A DNA stretch of 64,000 bases from BP-191 sp035940575 (GTDB lineage: Bacteria; Actinomycetota; Actinomycetes; BP-191), in contig DASZER010000043.1 in the NCBI GenBank assembly GCA_035940575.1, forward strand, positions 186,001 through 250,000, given 5' to 3'. Below, one piece after another: positions 27,116 through 34,634 of the stretch. A program made the translations under genes and the position numbers. The notes under the pieces were generated by a model that searched no databases, was not told the origin of the DNA, and saw only the letters and a list, made by a program, of their open reading frames with translations. Within the stretch, counting starts at the first letter, position 1. The number at the start of each line of letters is the position of its first letter.

Positions 27116-27478
27116 CTGGCGCTCGCGGAGCAGGTCGAGGATCCGCTCGGGCGGGCGCCCGATGACCGCGCGGCCGTCGTCGGTGATGACGATGGGGCGC
27201 TGGATCAGCCTCGGGTTGTCCGCGAGCGTCCGCAGCCACGCGTCGCGGTCGCGCGGCGCGCCGGCAAGGCCGAGCTCCTTCGCGAGCGGCTCGTCCATCC
27301 GCGTGATGTCCCACGGCTCCATGCCGAGCGCGGCGAGGGCGCGTTCGAGGTCGGCCACGGTCGGCGGCTCGTCGAGGTAGCGACGTTCGCTGTACGTCAC
27401 CCCGTGCTCGTCCAGGAGCTCCTCGCTCATCCGGCACTTGCTGCACGACGGGTTGAACCAGATCTCCACGGCGACCAT
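27113..27478 (-). CDS. ArsC/Spx-family thioredoxin-fold protein (arsenate reductase-like)
   Basis: 121-residue protein with WFNPSCSKCRMSEELLDEHG (residues 6-25), the CxxC variant of the ArsC family, then RYLDEPPTVADLERALAALG and the closing NPRLIQRPIVITDDGRAVIG with the anion-binding Arg/Pro. Probably a glutaredoxin- or mycoredoxin-linked reductase; arsenate as substrate is not proven because no ars genes are near. Its stop codon lies in the palindromic element A1. Confidence 0.83.
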   Translation of the reverse strand: MVAVEIWFNPSCSKCRMSEELLDEHGVTYSERRYLDEPPTVADLERALAALGMEPWDITRMDEPLAKELGLAGAPRDRDAWLRTLADNPRLIQRPIVITDDGRAVIGRPPERILDLLRERQ

Positions 27479-27511
27479 TCTGCACCGCCCGCCGTGGCAG
27501 ACTCGCACGCC

Positions 27512-28114
27512 ATGGAGGCAGCGGAGACCAAGGTGCCGGGCGCGTGGGTGTTCACGCCGAGGCAGTTCCGCGACGACCGAGGCGTGTTCGTCGAGTGGCT
27601 GAAGACGAGCGTCATGCGCGACGTCGTCGGGCACGGCATCGAGGTCGCGCAGGCGAACAACTCGGTGTCCCGCCGCGACGTCCTGCGCGGCGTGCACTTC
27701 GCGCTCGTGCCGCCGGGCCAGGCGAAGTACGTCTACTGCCCGCGCGGGGCGCTCATGGACTTCGTCGTGGACATCCGCGTGGGGTCGCCGACGTTCGGCG
27801 CGTGGGACGCGATCGTGCTGGACGACGTGGACAGGCGCGGCATGTACATCGCCGAGGGGATCGGGCACGCGTTCGTCGCGCTGACCGACGAGGCGGCGTT
27901 GACCTACCTCGTGTCGTCGCCGTACGACCCGGCGCGGGAGTTCACGGTGTCGCCGATGGACCCGGCGCTCGGCATCGACTGGGGGGTCGCGTCGCCGATC
28001 CTGTCCGACCGCGACCGCGAGGCGCCGACGCTGGCCGAGGCCGAGGCGTCGGGGCAGCTCCCGACGTGGGAGTCCTGCGTCGCGCGCTACGCCGAGCTCG
28101 GCACCCGCCTCTAG
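27512..28114 (+). CDS. dTDP-4-dehydrorhamnose 3,5-epimerase family protein
   Basis: 200-residue RmlC-type cupin. GAWVFTPRQFRDDRGVFVEW, then NNSVSRRDVLRGVHFALVPP (catalytic His in RGVHF) and AEGIGHAFVALTDEAALTYL are the family signature in order. It would epimerise a dTDP-4-keto-6-deoxysugar for rhamnose or another deoxysugar. No rmlA, rmlB or rmlD is next to it. ATG 34 bp from the divergent arsC-like start; its stop shares CTAG with sodX. Confidence 0.88.
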   Translation: MEAAETKVPGAWVFTPRQFRDDRGVFVEWLKTSVMRDVVGHGIEVAQANNSVSRRDVLRGVHFALVPPGQAKYVYCPRGALMDFVVDIRVGSPTFGAWDAIVLDDVDRRGMYIAEGIGHAFVALTDEAALTYLVSSPYDPAREFTVSPMDPALGIDWGVASPILSDRDREAPTLAEAEASGQLPTWESCVARYAELGTRL

Positions 28115-28419
28115 CGCACGCGCCCCGCCGCGCGCAGCGGGCGGTAGCGCCAGCGCACCTCGCCGACGACGTCCTCGTCGCGGACGGGACCGAACGTGCG
28201 GCTGTCGTCGCTCGCGGCGGCGTTGTCGCCCTCGACCCACCAGCCGTGCTCCGTACGCCGCGTCGCCCGCTTGACGACGTAGCGCTCGGGCCTGCGCACG
28301 ACGACGACGCTGCCCTGCCTCGGGCTGCTCGTCCTGCGCACCACGACCCACTCCCCGGGGGCGAGCGTCGGGATCATGCTCACGCCGGAGACCGCGAGGC
28401 GGAACCACGGGAGTCGCAC
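28111..28419 (-). CDS. sodX: SodX, S26-type peptidase for Ni-SOD maturation
   Basis: 102-residue soluble signal-peptidase-like enzyme without a membrane anchor. Catalytic Ser14 lies in SGVSMIPTLAPGEW, the general-base Lys50 in YVVKRATRR, and WVEGDNAAASDDSRTFGPV is the S26 box. Divergent from sodN across 65 bp, which identifies it as the peptidase that trims the SodN leader to expose the Ni-binding His. GTG start. Confidence 0.87.
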   Translation of the reverse strand: MRLPWFRLAVSGVSMIPTLAPGEWVVVRRTSSPRQGSVVVVRRPERYVVKRATRRTEHGWWVEGDNAAASDDSRTFGPVRDEDVVGEVRWRYRPLRAAGRVR

Positions 28420-28484
28420 GTCTGGGTCCTCTTGTAGGGTCGGAACGAGACTTCACCGCGTACCCGACGAAAGGACAAGCACCG

Positions 28485-28883
28485 ATGTCGCTGCTGGCCC
28501 GACTCCTGGCCCCGCGCGTCACCGCCGAGGCGCACTGCGACCTGCCCTGCGGCGTCTACGACCCGGCGCAGGCGCGGATCGAGGCGCTCTCGGTGAAGGC
28601 GTGCATGGAGAAGTACGCCGCGTCCGACGACGAGCAGTTCAGGACGCGCGCGATCCAGATCAAGGAGGAGCGCGCCGACCTCGTGAAGCACCACCTGTGG
28701 GTGCTCTGGACCGACTACTTCAAGCCCGAGCACCTCGAGGCGCACCCGCGGCTCCACCAGCTCTTCTGGGACGCCACGAAGGCCGCCGGCGCCGCGAAGA
28801 AGTCGCTCGACCCGGCCGACGGCCAGAAGGTCATCGACCTGGTCGACCAGATCGCCGAGGTGTTCGCGGAGACCAAGAAGTAG
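28485..28883 (+). CDS. sodN: Nickel superoxide dismutase precursor
   Basis: 132 residues. A 16-residue leader ends TAEA and is followed by HCDLPCGVYDPAQARIEAL, the Ni hook: after cleavage His1, Cys2 and Cys6 bind nickel, with Pro5 and Tyr9 in place. The rest (DYFKPEHLEAHPRLHQLFWD) is the four-helix bundle of the hexamer. It dismutates superoxide in the cytoplasm. The leader is removed by SodX next door. GAAAGGA precedes the ATG, and TAGGGT at 28435-28440 is a possible -10. Confidence 0.96.
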   Translation: MSLLARLLAPRVTAEAHCDLPCGVYDPAQARIEALSVKACMEKYAASDDEQFRTRAIQIKEERADLVKHHLWVLWTDYFKPEHLEAHPRLHQLFWDATKAAGAAKKSLDPADGQKVIDLVDQIAEVFAETKK

Positions 28884-28887
28884 CGGC

Positions 28888-28907
28888 CCGCCGGGCGTGC
28901 CCGGCGG
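28888..28907. terminator. Terminator-type hairpin after sodN
   Basis: CCGCCGGG-CGTG-CCCGGCGG is a perfect 8-bp stem 4 bp after the sodN stop. No T-tract. Confidence 0.6.
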
Positions 28908-28918
28908 ATCGCTCTGTC

Positions 28919-28972
28919 CGGAGGCCGGTGGGAGTGCGGCGCCCTGTTCGGGTGCGCTACCGCCGGCCTCCG
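28919..28972 (+). promoter_or_regulatory. Nested long hairpin between sodN and the GNAT gene
   Basis: CGGAGGCCGGTGG (28919-28931) pairs with CCGCCGGCCTCCG (28960-28972) with one mismatch. The enclosed 28 nt can form a second stem (GCGCCC with GGGTGC). It ends 8 bp before the GGGGAGG ribosome site of the GNAT gene, so it could be a leader structure or second terminator. Confidence 0.5.
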
Positions 28973-28992
28973 CCTTTCTCGGGGAGGTCCCG

Positions 28993-29436
28993 TTGATCCG
29001 GCCCGCCGTCGAGGGTGACGTCGCCGCGATCCTGTCGCTGATCCGCGAGCTCGCTCTCTACGAGCGGTCGCCGGAGTCGGTGGTGGCGACGGAGGACGGG
29101 CTGCGCGCGGCGCTGTTCGGCCCCTCGCCCGCCGTCTTCTGCCACGTCGCCGAGGCCGACGGCGAGGTCGTCGGCTTCGCGCTGTGGTTCCTCAACTTCT
29201 CCACGTGGCTCGGGCAGCACGGGCTGTACCTGGAGGACCTGTTCGTCCGCCCCTCGCACCGCGGCACGGGCCTCGGCAAGGCGCTGCTGGAGACGTTGGT
29301 CGGCATCGCCCGCGAGCGCGGCTACGGCCGCGTGGAGTGGGTCGTGCTCGACTGGAACGAGCCCGCCCACGCCTTCTACCGCTCCCTGGGCGCCGAGCCC
29401 ATGGACGACTGGACCGTCTGGCGCCTGGTGCCGTAG
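28993..29436 (+). CDS. GNAT-family N-acetyltransferase (diamine acetyltransferase-like)
   Basis: 147 residues, TTG start 5 bp after GGGGAGG. LIRPAVEGDVAAILSLIREL opens the fold; YLEDLFVRPSHRGTGLGKAL carries the acetyl-CoA motif RGTGLG (about residues 86-95) and WVVLDWNEPAHAFYRSLGAE is motif B. The pattern LYLEDLFV and DWN resembles spermidine/diamine acetyltransferases, but the substrate is unproven. Confidence 0.84.
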   Translation: MIRPAVEGDVAAILSLIRELALYERSPESVVATEDGLRAALFGPSPAVFCHVAEADGEVVGFALWFLNFSTWLGQHGLYLEDLFVRPSHRGTGLGKALLETLVGIARERGYGRVEWVVLDWNEPAHAFYRSLGAEPMDDWTVWRLVP

Positions 29437-29483
29437 CGACTCAGTCGAGCGCGCGGGCTTGCGGCGCGGCGCCGCCGCCTTCC

Positions 29484-29523
29484 TTGCAGCCCACGAAGCG
29501 CTTTGCCGCGTGACGATCTTCAA
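29484..29523. repeat. Dispersed 40-bp repeat, copy C1
   Basis: TTGCAGCCCA, exactly 21 bp, then GATCTTCAA. The same two blocks with the same 21-bp spacing occur at 38064 and 38155. This copy sits between the convergent GNAT and protease genes, flanked by two GAGCGCGCGG direct repeats (29449 and 29528 region). Confidence 0.8.
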
Positions 29524-29559
29524 ACTTGAGCGCGCGGCCCCCGGACGCCGTGGCGCTGC

Positions 29560-32500
29560 TTACGCGCCGCGGACGGCGCGGCGGCGGAGGAGCACCGCCG
29601 CGCCGGAGCCCGCGATCGCGAGCAGGGCGAGCATCGGGTCGACACCGGTCGCCGGCGTCGTGCCGGGGCCGCCGGGACGGCCGACCGGCGGGCGGTTGCC
29701 GACCTGGACGACGTCGGACCTCGTCGTCGACGCGCCGTCGGTGTCCTTGACCGTCAGCCTCACGGTGTAGCGGCCCGCGGCGGCGTACGTGTGCGAGGTC
29801 GTGCGGCCGGTGCCGGAGGCGCCGTCGCCGAAGTCCCACGTGTACGTCAGGTCCGGCGGCGCGTCGCGGTCGTCGGAGGACTCGGACGCGTCGAACGTCA
29901 CCCGCTCGCCCGCGTACGCCGTTCGCGGCTTGAGCGCGAACGCCGCCGTCGGCGCGACGTTCGGCGACGTCGAGCCCGAGGTCGTGTAGCCGTAGTTGAA
30001 CGCCGCGCAGTTCTGGTTGGTGGTGAACGTCGTGGAGCCGACGAGGTTGCCGCCCACGCCGACCGGCGTGTCAGGGCCGACGTCGTCGCCGTCCATGGAG
30101 TTGACCTTGAACTTCAGGCAGTTGAAGCGGAGCTCCCAGTTCTCGCTCTCGCTGTTGGGGTCCTCGTAGTTGTCGGTCCACCCGGCGTCGCTGAACTCGC
30201 TGCCCGCGCCGAACGCCGCGTCGTTGAGCTGCGGCGTGATGTCGCCCGCGCTCGGGTTGGCGTCGATGGGCGTCTGCGCGGGCGGGTCGTCGGTGCCGGC
30301 GTTGCCGTAGCCGTGCGCCTCGTCGGTGTAGACGACGAGCATGCCCGGGACGAAGCCGATGGCGGCGCGGTCGTTCTCGCCCTTGCCGTCGTAGTCGAAG
30401 CCTGAGCGGTCGCGCATCTCCATGTAGTAGCCGTGGTCGGCGGTGGAGTTGACGTCGGAGGAGATGTACTGCCAGCCCTTCGTGCACCGGGTGGCGACGC
30501 GCAGGCCCTCCTTGCAGCCGCCGTTCCACAGGTGCGGGCGGTCGGCCTCCAACGACTCGAAGTCGCTCTGGTAGATCGGGTCGCCGTTGACGGTGATCCG
30601 CACGTCGTCGATGAACCAGCCCGGGTGCGCGAGGCCGGGGTCGGTCGCGTACGCGAAGCGGACGACGGCGCCCTTCGAGCCGGCCAGCGCGGAGATGTCG
30701 TACGAGTCGGGGAGGAACGGCCCGTCCGGGTAGTTGGTCGAGCCGGGGACGGCGGCGACGCGGTCGACGGCCTGCGTGCCGTTGTCGTACGAGCCGCTGG
30801 TGCCGGTGATGCCGTTGCCGTAGCGGGTCTGGCAGTTGTTCGCGTTCGGGTTCTGCGCGGCCGGCGTCGTGTAGCCCTTCTCCGACGCGACCGACGTGTA
30901 CGTCGTGCCTGTGTCGGGCGAGATCAGGACGAAGCCGTAGTCGTAGTCCCACTCCATGTCCCAGTACGACGCGAACTCCAGCTTGACCGTGGAGCCCGGC
31001 GCGACCTGTTCGAGCTGGGGCAGGGAGATGTCGAGGTTGTGCCCGCCCTCGGGCGGGCAGCCGAAGTTGTTGCCCGAGCCCGACCACCACACGTGCGTGG
31101 GCGACGCGCCCTGCGACACCTTCTCCGGCGAGATGAGCTGGCGTCCCGGCAGCTTCACCGTGTACGCCTCGCCGTTGTTCACCGTCGGACCGGCGTGCGA
31201 GTACGGGAGGCCGCCCGGCGTCACCCAGTCGATGACGTGGGTGTTGACCTTGGAGTCCTTCCAGTTGGAGACGGTCGTGGTCCCCTTCGGGAGGACGCGC
31301 GGGACGATCCAGCCCATGTCCTGCTTGCTGAACACGTCCATGTCCTGCGACTTGTCGGTCGCCATGAGGTTCCAGTCGCCGTACGTCTCGCGGTCGCCGG
31401 TCGAGTAGAAGTCCGGCAGGCCGAGCGAGTGGCCGTACTCGTGCGAGATGACGCTCGCCTTGTCGATCGCGGACTCGGGGTTGACGTTGTACGGCCCGAC
31501 GCGGACGTGGACCTTGAGGTCGTCGCCCTTGTCGACGGTCGTCATCTGCGCGCGCGTCGTGTCGGTGTACCAGAGCGGCCGGCCCTCGAGGTCCTTGAGC
31601 TGGTCCTTGGAGATGTAGCCGCCGAGCCCGGTCGCCGGGTCGGTGTAGGTGAACTCCAGCGACGACGAGTGCGGCCAGATGTTGTCGTAGCCCTCCTCGA
31701 CCGAGGCGCCGTGGCCGCCGAGGCCGACGAACACCATCATGAAGAAGTCGACGACGCCGTCCTTGTCGGTGTCGAAGTCGCTGTAGTCGATCTCGATGTC
31801 GGAGATGGCCGCGGCGTCGTAGACGGCCTTGGCCGTCGGGCCGCACGCGCTGTCGATGTCGAACAGGATCGCCTGGCCGGTCAGCGAGCCCGCGATCGCG
31901 GACTGCGGGCCGTAGCGGTCGAGGCCGTAGTACTGCGTGGTGCCGGGGAGCTGGTACCAGCCGTCGTGGATGCGCTCGGAGTACGCCGGCGTCCCCTGCG
32001 CGGGCTCCAGCGTCACGAGGCCGTCGGGGGTGCAGGCGCCCTGCGGCTTCGGGTCGGCGAAGTTGATCGGCTCCGTCGGGAACGGCGCGGTCGCGATGCC
32101 CGCCGACGGCACGGTGCCGTGCGGGTAGAGCTGGCCGTAGGAGTTCTCCTGGAACAGGTTGAACGTCGAGCCCTTCACGGCCGGGTCGTTGATCTTGCGC
32201 GCGAGCAGGTCGCCGCTGTGCTCGCCGGTGTGCTTGCGGTCGACGTAGTCGACGGGAACGACGGGGAACGGCCGGTCGCCGTAGCGCGCGGTGTTGTAGA
32301 TGTCGTCGGGCGGGATGACCTTGGGGCCGTGGCTCTTCGAGGTCTGCGTGCCCTCGCCGTTGACGTGCGTCGCGGTCGTGGACAGGTCGCGCCACACGAT
32401 CTTCGGGTCCTGCTGGAGGCTGTCGGCCCTGGCCTGCACGACGAGCGTCGCGACGCTCGGGAGCACGGAGTCGGCCGCCTTGCCCACGACGTTGCCGACG

Positions 32501-33183
32501 TTCCACGTGATCGTGCCGGCCGACAGCGAGACGTCGCCGACGGTGGCGCGGACGTTCGTGAACCTCATGCCCTCGACCTCGGGCACCGTCACCGTGCCGC
32601 CGTCGATGGGGCCCGCGGTGTAGTTGCGGAGCAGGACGCGGAACGGGTATGCGTCGCCCGGCTTGACCCATCCCTTGGACGAGGTGAAGTCGTTGACGAG
32701 CTCGAGCGTCGTCGGCTCGGCGGCGACGGCCAGCGGCGCGGCGCCGGCCATCGGCTCGACCTTGCCGCCGGCGGCGACGTCGGTCACGCGGACGGCGAGC
32801 GTGGTGACCCAGTGCGCGTCGCGCGAGGGGCGGACGTTCTTCGTCGCGGAGCCGGGAACGGTGGCGCGGAACGTGCCGTCGGGCGCGGTCCTGCCGGGGA
32901 TCGTCGCGAGCCTGTGGCCCGCCGGGTCGGAGACGGTGAGCGTGAACGTGCCCGCGACCGGCTTGCCGTCGCGGCCGCGCAGCACGCCGTCGACCGCCGC
33001 GGGCTCGCCGGGGTGCACGGCCGCACGCCCCGCCGGGGCGCTCACCCGCGCGAGCGCCTGGATCACGGGCTCGCGGACCTTGAGCCGCGGTGCGTCGGCG
33101 CTCGCGCCAGGGAGCACCTCTGCCAGCGCCAGCAGCGCGGGGAGCACGGCGAACAGAACGAGACCTCGGCGCGCGCGGCGCAT
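29560..33183 (-). CDS. Secreted M6-family (immune inhibitor A-like) metalloprotease with PKD domain
   Basis: About 1207 residues, ATG 7 bp after GAGGAG. Signal peptide (RGLVLFAVLPALLALAEVLP), an N-terminal Big/CARDB-like region, then the M6 catalytic domain with zinc motif ISHEYGHSLGLPDF near residue 580. A lectin-like region with SDFESLEADRPHLWNGGC follows, then a PKD domain (about 1090-1155, ERVTFDASESSDDRDAPPDL and YTWDFGDG). The tail TTPATGVDPMLALLAIAG plus LLRRR is a TPxTG sorting-signal-like end, predicting cell-wall anchoring. It degrades extracellular protein. Confidence 0.9.
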   Translation of the reverse strand: MRRARRGLVLFAVLPALLALAEVLPGASADAPRLKVREPVIQALARVSAPAGRAAVHPGEPAAVDGVLRGRDGKPVAGTFTLTVSDPAGHRLATIPGRTAPDGTFRATVPGSATKNVRPSRDAHWVTTLAVRVTDVAAGGKVEPMAGAAPLAVAAEPTTLELVNDFTSSKGWVKPGDAYPFRVLLRNYTAGPIDGGTVTVPEVEGMRFTNVRATVGDVSLSAGTITWNVGNVVGKAADSVLPSVATLVVQARADSLQQDPKIVWRDLSTTATHVNGEGTQTSKSHGPKVIPPDDIYNTARYGDRPFPVVPVDYVDRKHTGEHSGDLLARKINDPAVKGSTFNLFQENSYGQLYPHGTVPSAGIATAPFPTEPINFADPKPQGACTPDGLVTLEPAQGTPAYSERIHDGWYQLPGTTQYYGLDRYGPQSAIAGSLTGQAILFDIDSACGPTAKAVYDAAAISDIEIDYSDFDTDKDGVVDFFMMVFVGLGGHGASVEEGYDNIWPHSSSLEFTYTDPATGLGGYISKDQLKDLEGRPLWYTDTTRAQMTTVDKGDDLKVHVRVGPYNVNPESAIDKASVISHEYGHSLGLPDFYSTGDRETYGDWNLMATDKSQDMDVFSKQDMGWIVPRVLPKGTTTVSNWKDSKVNTHVIDWVTPGGLPYSHAGPTVNNGEAYTVKLPGRQLISPEKVSQGASPTHVWWSGSGNNFGCPPEGGHNLDISLPQLEQVAPGSTVKLEFASYWDMEWDYDYGFVLISPDTGTTYTSVASEKGYTTPAAQNPNANNCQTRYGNGITGTSGSYDNGTQAVDRVAAVPGSTNYPDGPFLPDSYDISALAGSKGAVVRFAYATDPGLAHPGWFIDDVRITVNGDPIYQSDFESLEADRPHLWNGGCKEGLRVATRCTKGWQYISSDVNSTADHGYYMEMRDRSGFDYDGKGENDRAAIGFVPGMLVVYTDEAHGYGNAGTDDPPAQTPIDANPSAGDITPQLNDAAFGAGSEFSDAGWTDNYEDPNSESENWELRFNCLKFKVNSMDGDDVGPDTPVGVGGNLVGSTTFTTNQNCAAFNYGYTTSGSTSPNVAPTAAFALKPRTAYAGERVTFDASESSDDRDAPPDLTYTWDFGDGASGTGRTTSHTYAAAGRYTVRLTVKDTDGASTTRSDVVQVGNRPPVGRPGGPGTTPATGVDPMLALLAIAGSGAAVLLRRRAVRGA

Positions 33184-33240
33184 GGACACTCCTCGGCGTA
33201 CGGAAAACCTGGGCCCCCCGGGAACGTCTACCCTCCCCCG

Positions 33241-33636
33241 GTGCCCCTACGCGACCGCGCCCGCATCGGTTTGGTCGCCGCCGGAGGCGCCGCCGGGTCG
33301 CTCGCGCGCTGGCGCGTGGGCCTCGACGTTGACGGGGCACTGGCGATCCTACTGGTGAACGTCACGGGCTCCCTCCTGCTCGGGTACCTCGTGGGCCGGG
33401 TGCCCGTGCGCGGCCCGCGCAGCGAGGCGCTGCGGCTCGGGCTCGGGACGGGCGTGCTCGGCGGGTGGACGACGTTCTCCGCGTACGCCGTGCACGCCGC
33501 GCGGATGCTCGACGCGGCACCGGTCGCCGCGACGCTGTGGGCGGCGGTCGTCGCGCTGCTGTCGGTCGGGGCGGCAGGCGTCGGCTACACGGTCGGCTCG
33601 ATCACGGAGGCGACGCGCGGCGGGGGCGAGGGGTGA
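33241..33636 (+). CDS. crcB: CrcB fluoride channel subunit 1
   Basis: 131-residue four-helix Fluc protein. VAAGGAAGSLARWRVGL is the first-helix signature, LLVNVTGSLLLGYLVGR holds the pore Asn, and GVLGGWTTFSAYAVHAARML has the Na-binding TTFSxY motif. It forms the fluoride exporter with the second subunit. TACCCT lies 6 bp before GTG, suggesting a leaderless transcript. No fluoride riboswitch was recognised upstream. Confidence 0.93.
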   Translation: MPLRDRARIGLVAAGGAAGSLARWRVGLDVDGALAILLVNVTGSLLLGYLVGRVPVRGPRSEALRLGLGTGVLGGWTTFSAYAVHAARMLDAAPVAATLWAAVVALLSVGAAGVGYTVGSITEATRGGGEG

Positions 33637-33965
33637 CCGCGCTGCTCGTGGCGCTCGGCGGCGCCGTGGGGGCGGTGCTCCGCTACGTCGTGGAGCGGCG
33701 CAGGGCGCGGCGGTGGGGCGAGCCGTGGGGGACGTTCGCCGTGAACGTCTCCGGCTCGCTACTCCTGGGGCTGCTCGTCGGTCTCGGGACGGGCGGCGAC
33801 GCGGCGGCGGCGCTGGGGACGGGGCTGCTCGGCAGCTACACGACGTTCTCCGCCTACGCCGTCGAGGTCGTCCGCGGCGCCCCCCTCTACGCCGGGCTCA
33901 GCGTCGTCTGCGGCATCCTCGCCGCCGCCGCCGGCCTCAGCCTCGGCTACGGGCTCGGGGGGTAG
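33633..33965 (+). CDS. crcB: CrcB fluoride channel subunit 2
   Basis: 110 residues, coupled to the first subunit by a GTGA overlap. VALGGAVGAVLRYVVERR, FAVNVSGSLLLGLLVGLG and GLLGSYTTFSAYAVEVV repeat the family motifs. The two-gene arrangement fits a heterodimeric channel. The 3' 207 bp lie antisense to the convergent DUF3159 gene. Confidence 0.93.
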   Translation: MTALLVALGGAVGAVLRYVVERRRARRWGEPWGTFAVNVSGSLLLGLLVGLGTGGDAAAALGTGLLGSYTTFSAYAVEVVRGAPLYAGLSVVCGILAAAAGLSLGYGLGG

Positions 33966-34634
33966 CTCCTCGTCCACCCCGCGCGTGCGGCGCTTGATGT
34001 ACGGCATGGTCAGGAGCAGCGCGGCGATGTAGAGCGGGTAGCCCATCACGATCTTCGCGATGCCGAGCAGCACCGTGAGGTCGAGGCGGCGCAGGGTCTC
34101 CATGATCGCCGACCGCAGGAGGAAGACGGCCGCCCACCCGAACGTCGCCTCGGTCATCGCCCTGCGCACCCGCGGGTGCGCGTGCCACGCCTTGGGCTTC
34201 TCCATGAGGACGCGCATGATCGCGCCGACGAGCGGCTTGCGCGCGAGCGCCGAGACGAGGAACACGAACCCGTAGACGAGGTTCGTGATGATCCCCGGCA
34301 GGAAGTAGTTCTCGTCCTTGCCGGTCTTCTTGGCGATGACGGCGGCGAGGGCGACGCCGAACACGCCGGAGAACGCGTGCCGCAGCGTCTCGCGCTTCAC
34401 GAGCCGCACGAGGACGAGCACGACCACCGTGCCGAGCGCGGCGCGGATCGCCACGTCGAGTCCCCAGACGAGGTTCGAGGAGACGAACGCGACCGTCGGC
34501 AGCGCCTGGTCGACCCAGTCGCGTGGGCCGCCGAACATCTCCTTGGGGTCCATGCTGCCGCGGCGCGCGGCGATGGCCTCTTCGATGGCGGTGTCGACAT
34601 CGGGGGCCTTGCGGATCTTGTCGAGCGAGCTCAC
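33759..34634 (-). CDS. DUF3159 membrane protein
   Basis: 291 residues with five or six membrane segments (VVVLVLVRLV, AFSGVFGVALAAVIA, IITNLVYGFVFLVSALA, YPLYIAALLLTMPYI). The conserved start DWVDQALPTVAFVSSNLVWG and RKPLVGAIMRVLMEK are DUF3159-like. The last 69 residues (Glu/Ala/Gly then Arg-rich) are read from the strand opposite crcB and look like low-complexity tail. GTG start abuts the upstream phosphoesterase stop with no gap. Function unknown. Confidence 0.78.
   Translation of the reverse strand: MSSLDKIRKAPDVDTAIEEAIAARRGSMDPKEMFGGPRDWVDQALPTVAFVSSNLVWGLDVAIRAALGTVVVLVLVRLVKRETLRHAFSGVFGVALAAVIAKKTGKDENYFLPGIITNLVYGFVFLVSALARKPLVGAIMRVLMEKPKAWHAHPRVRRAMTEATFGWAAVFLLRSAIMETLRRLDLTVLLGIAKIVMGYPLYIAALLLTMPYIKRRTRGVDEELPPEPVAEAEAGGGGEDAADDAEPGVEGGAADDLDGVGGERRVAAEQPRPQRRRRVAARPETDEQPQE

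Noticed and set aside
33184..33240. Fluoride riboswitch upstream of crcB
   Set aside because: Only 57 bp separate the genes, the crcB motif elements are not present, and a leaderless -10 explains the start.
30433..33636. A 1067-codon plus-strand open frame antisense to the M6 protease
   Set aside because: It is composed of Val/Arg/Asp-rich low-complexity sequence with no motifs and is the expected shadow of a high-GC gene; only its last part (crcB from 33241) is real.
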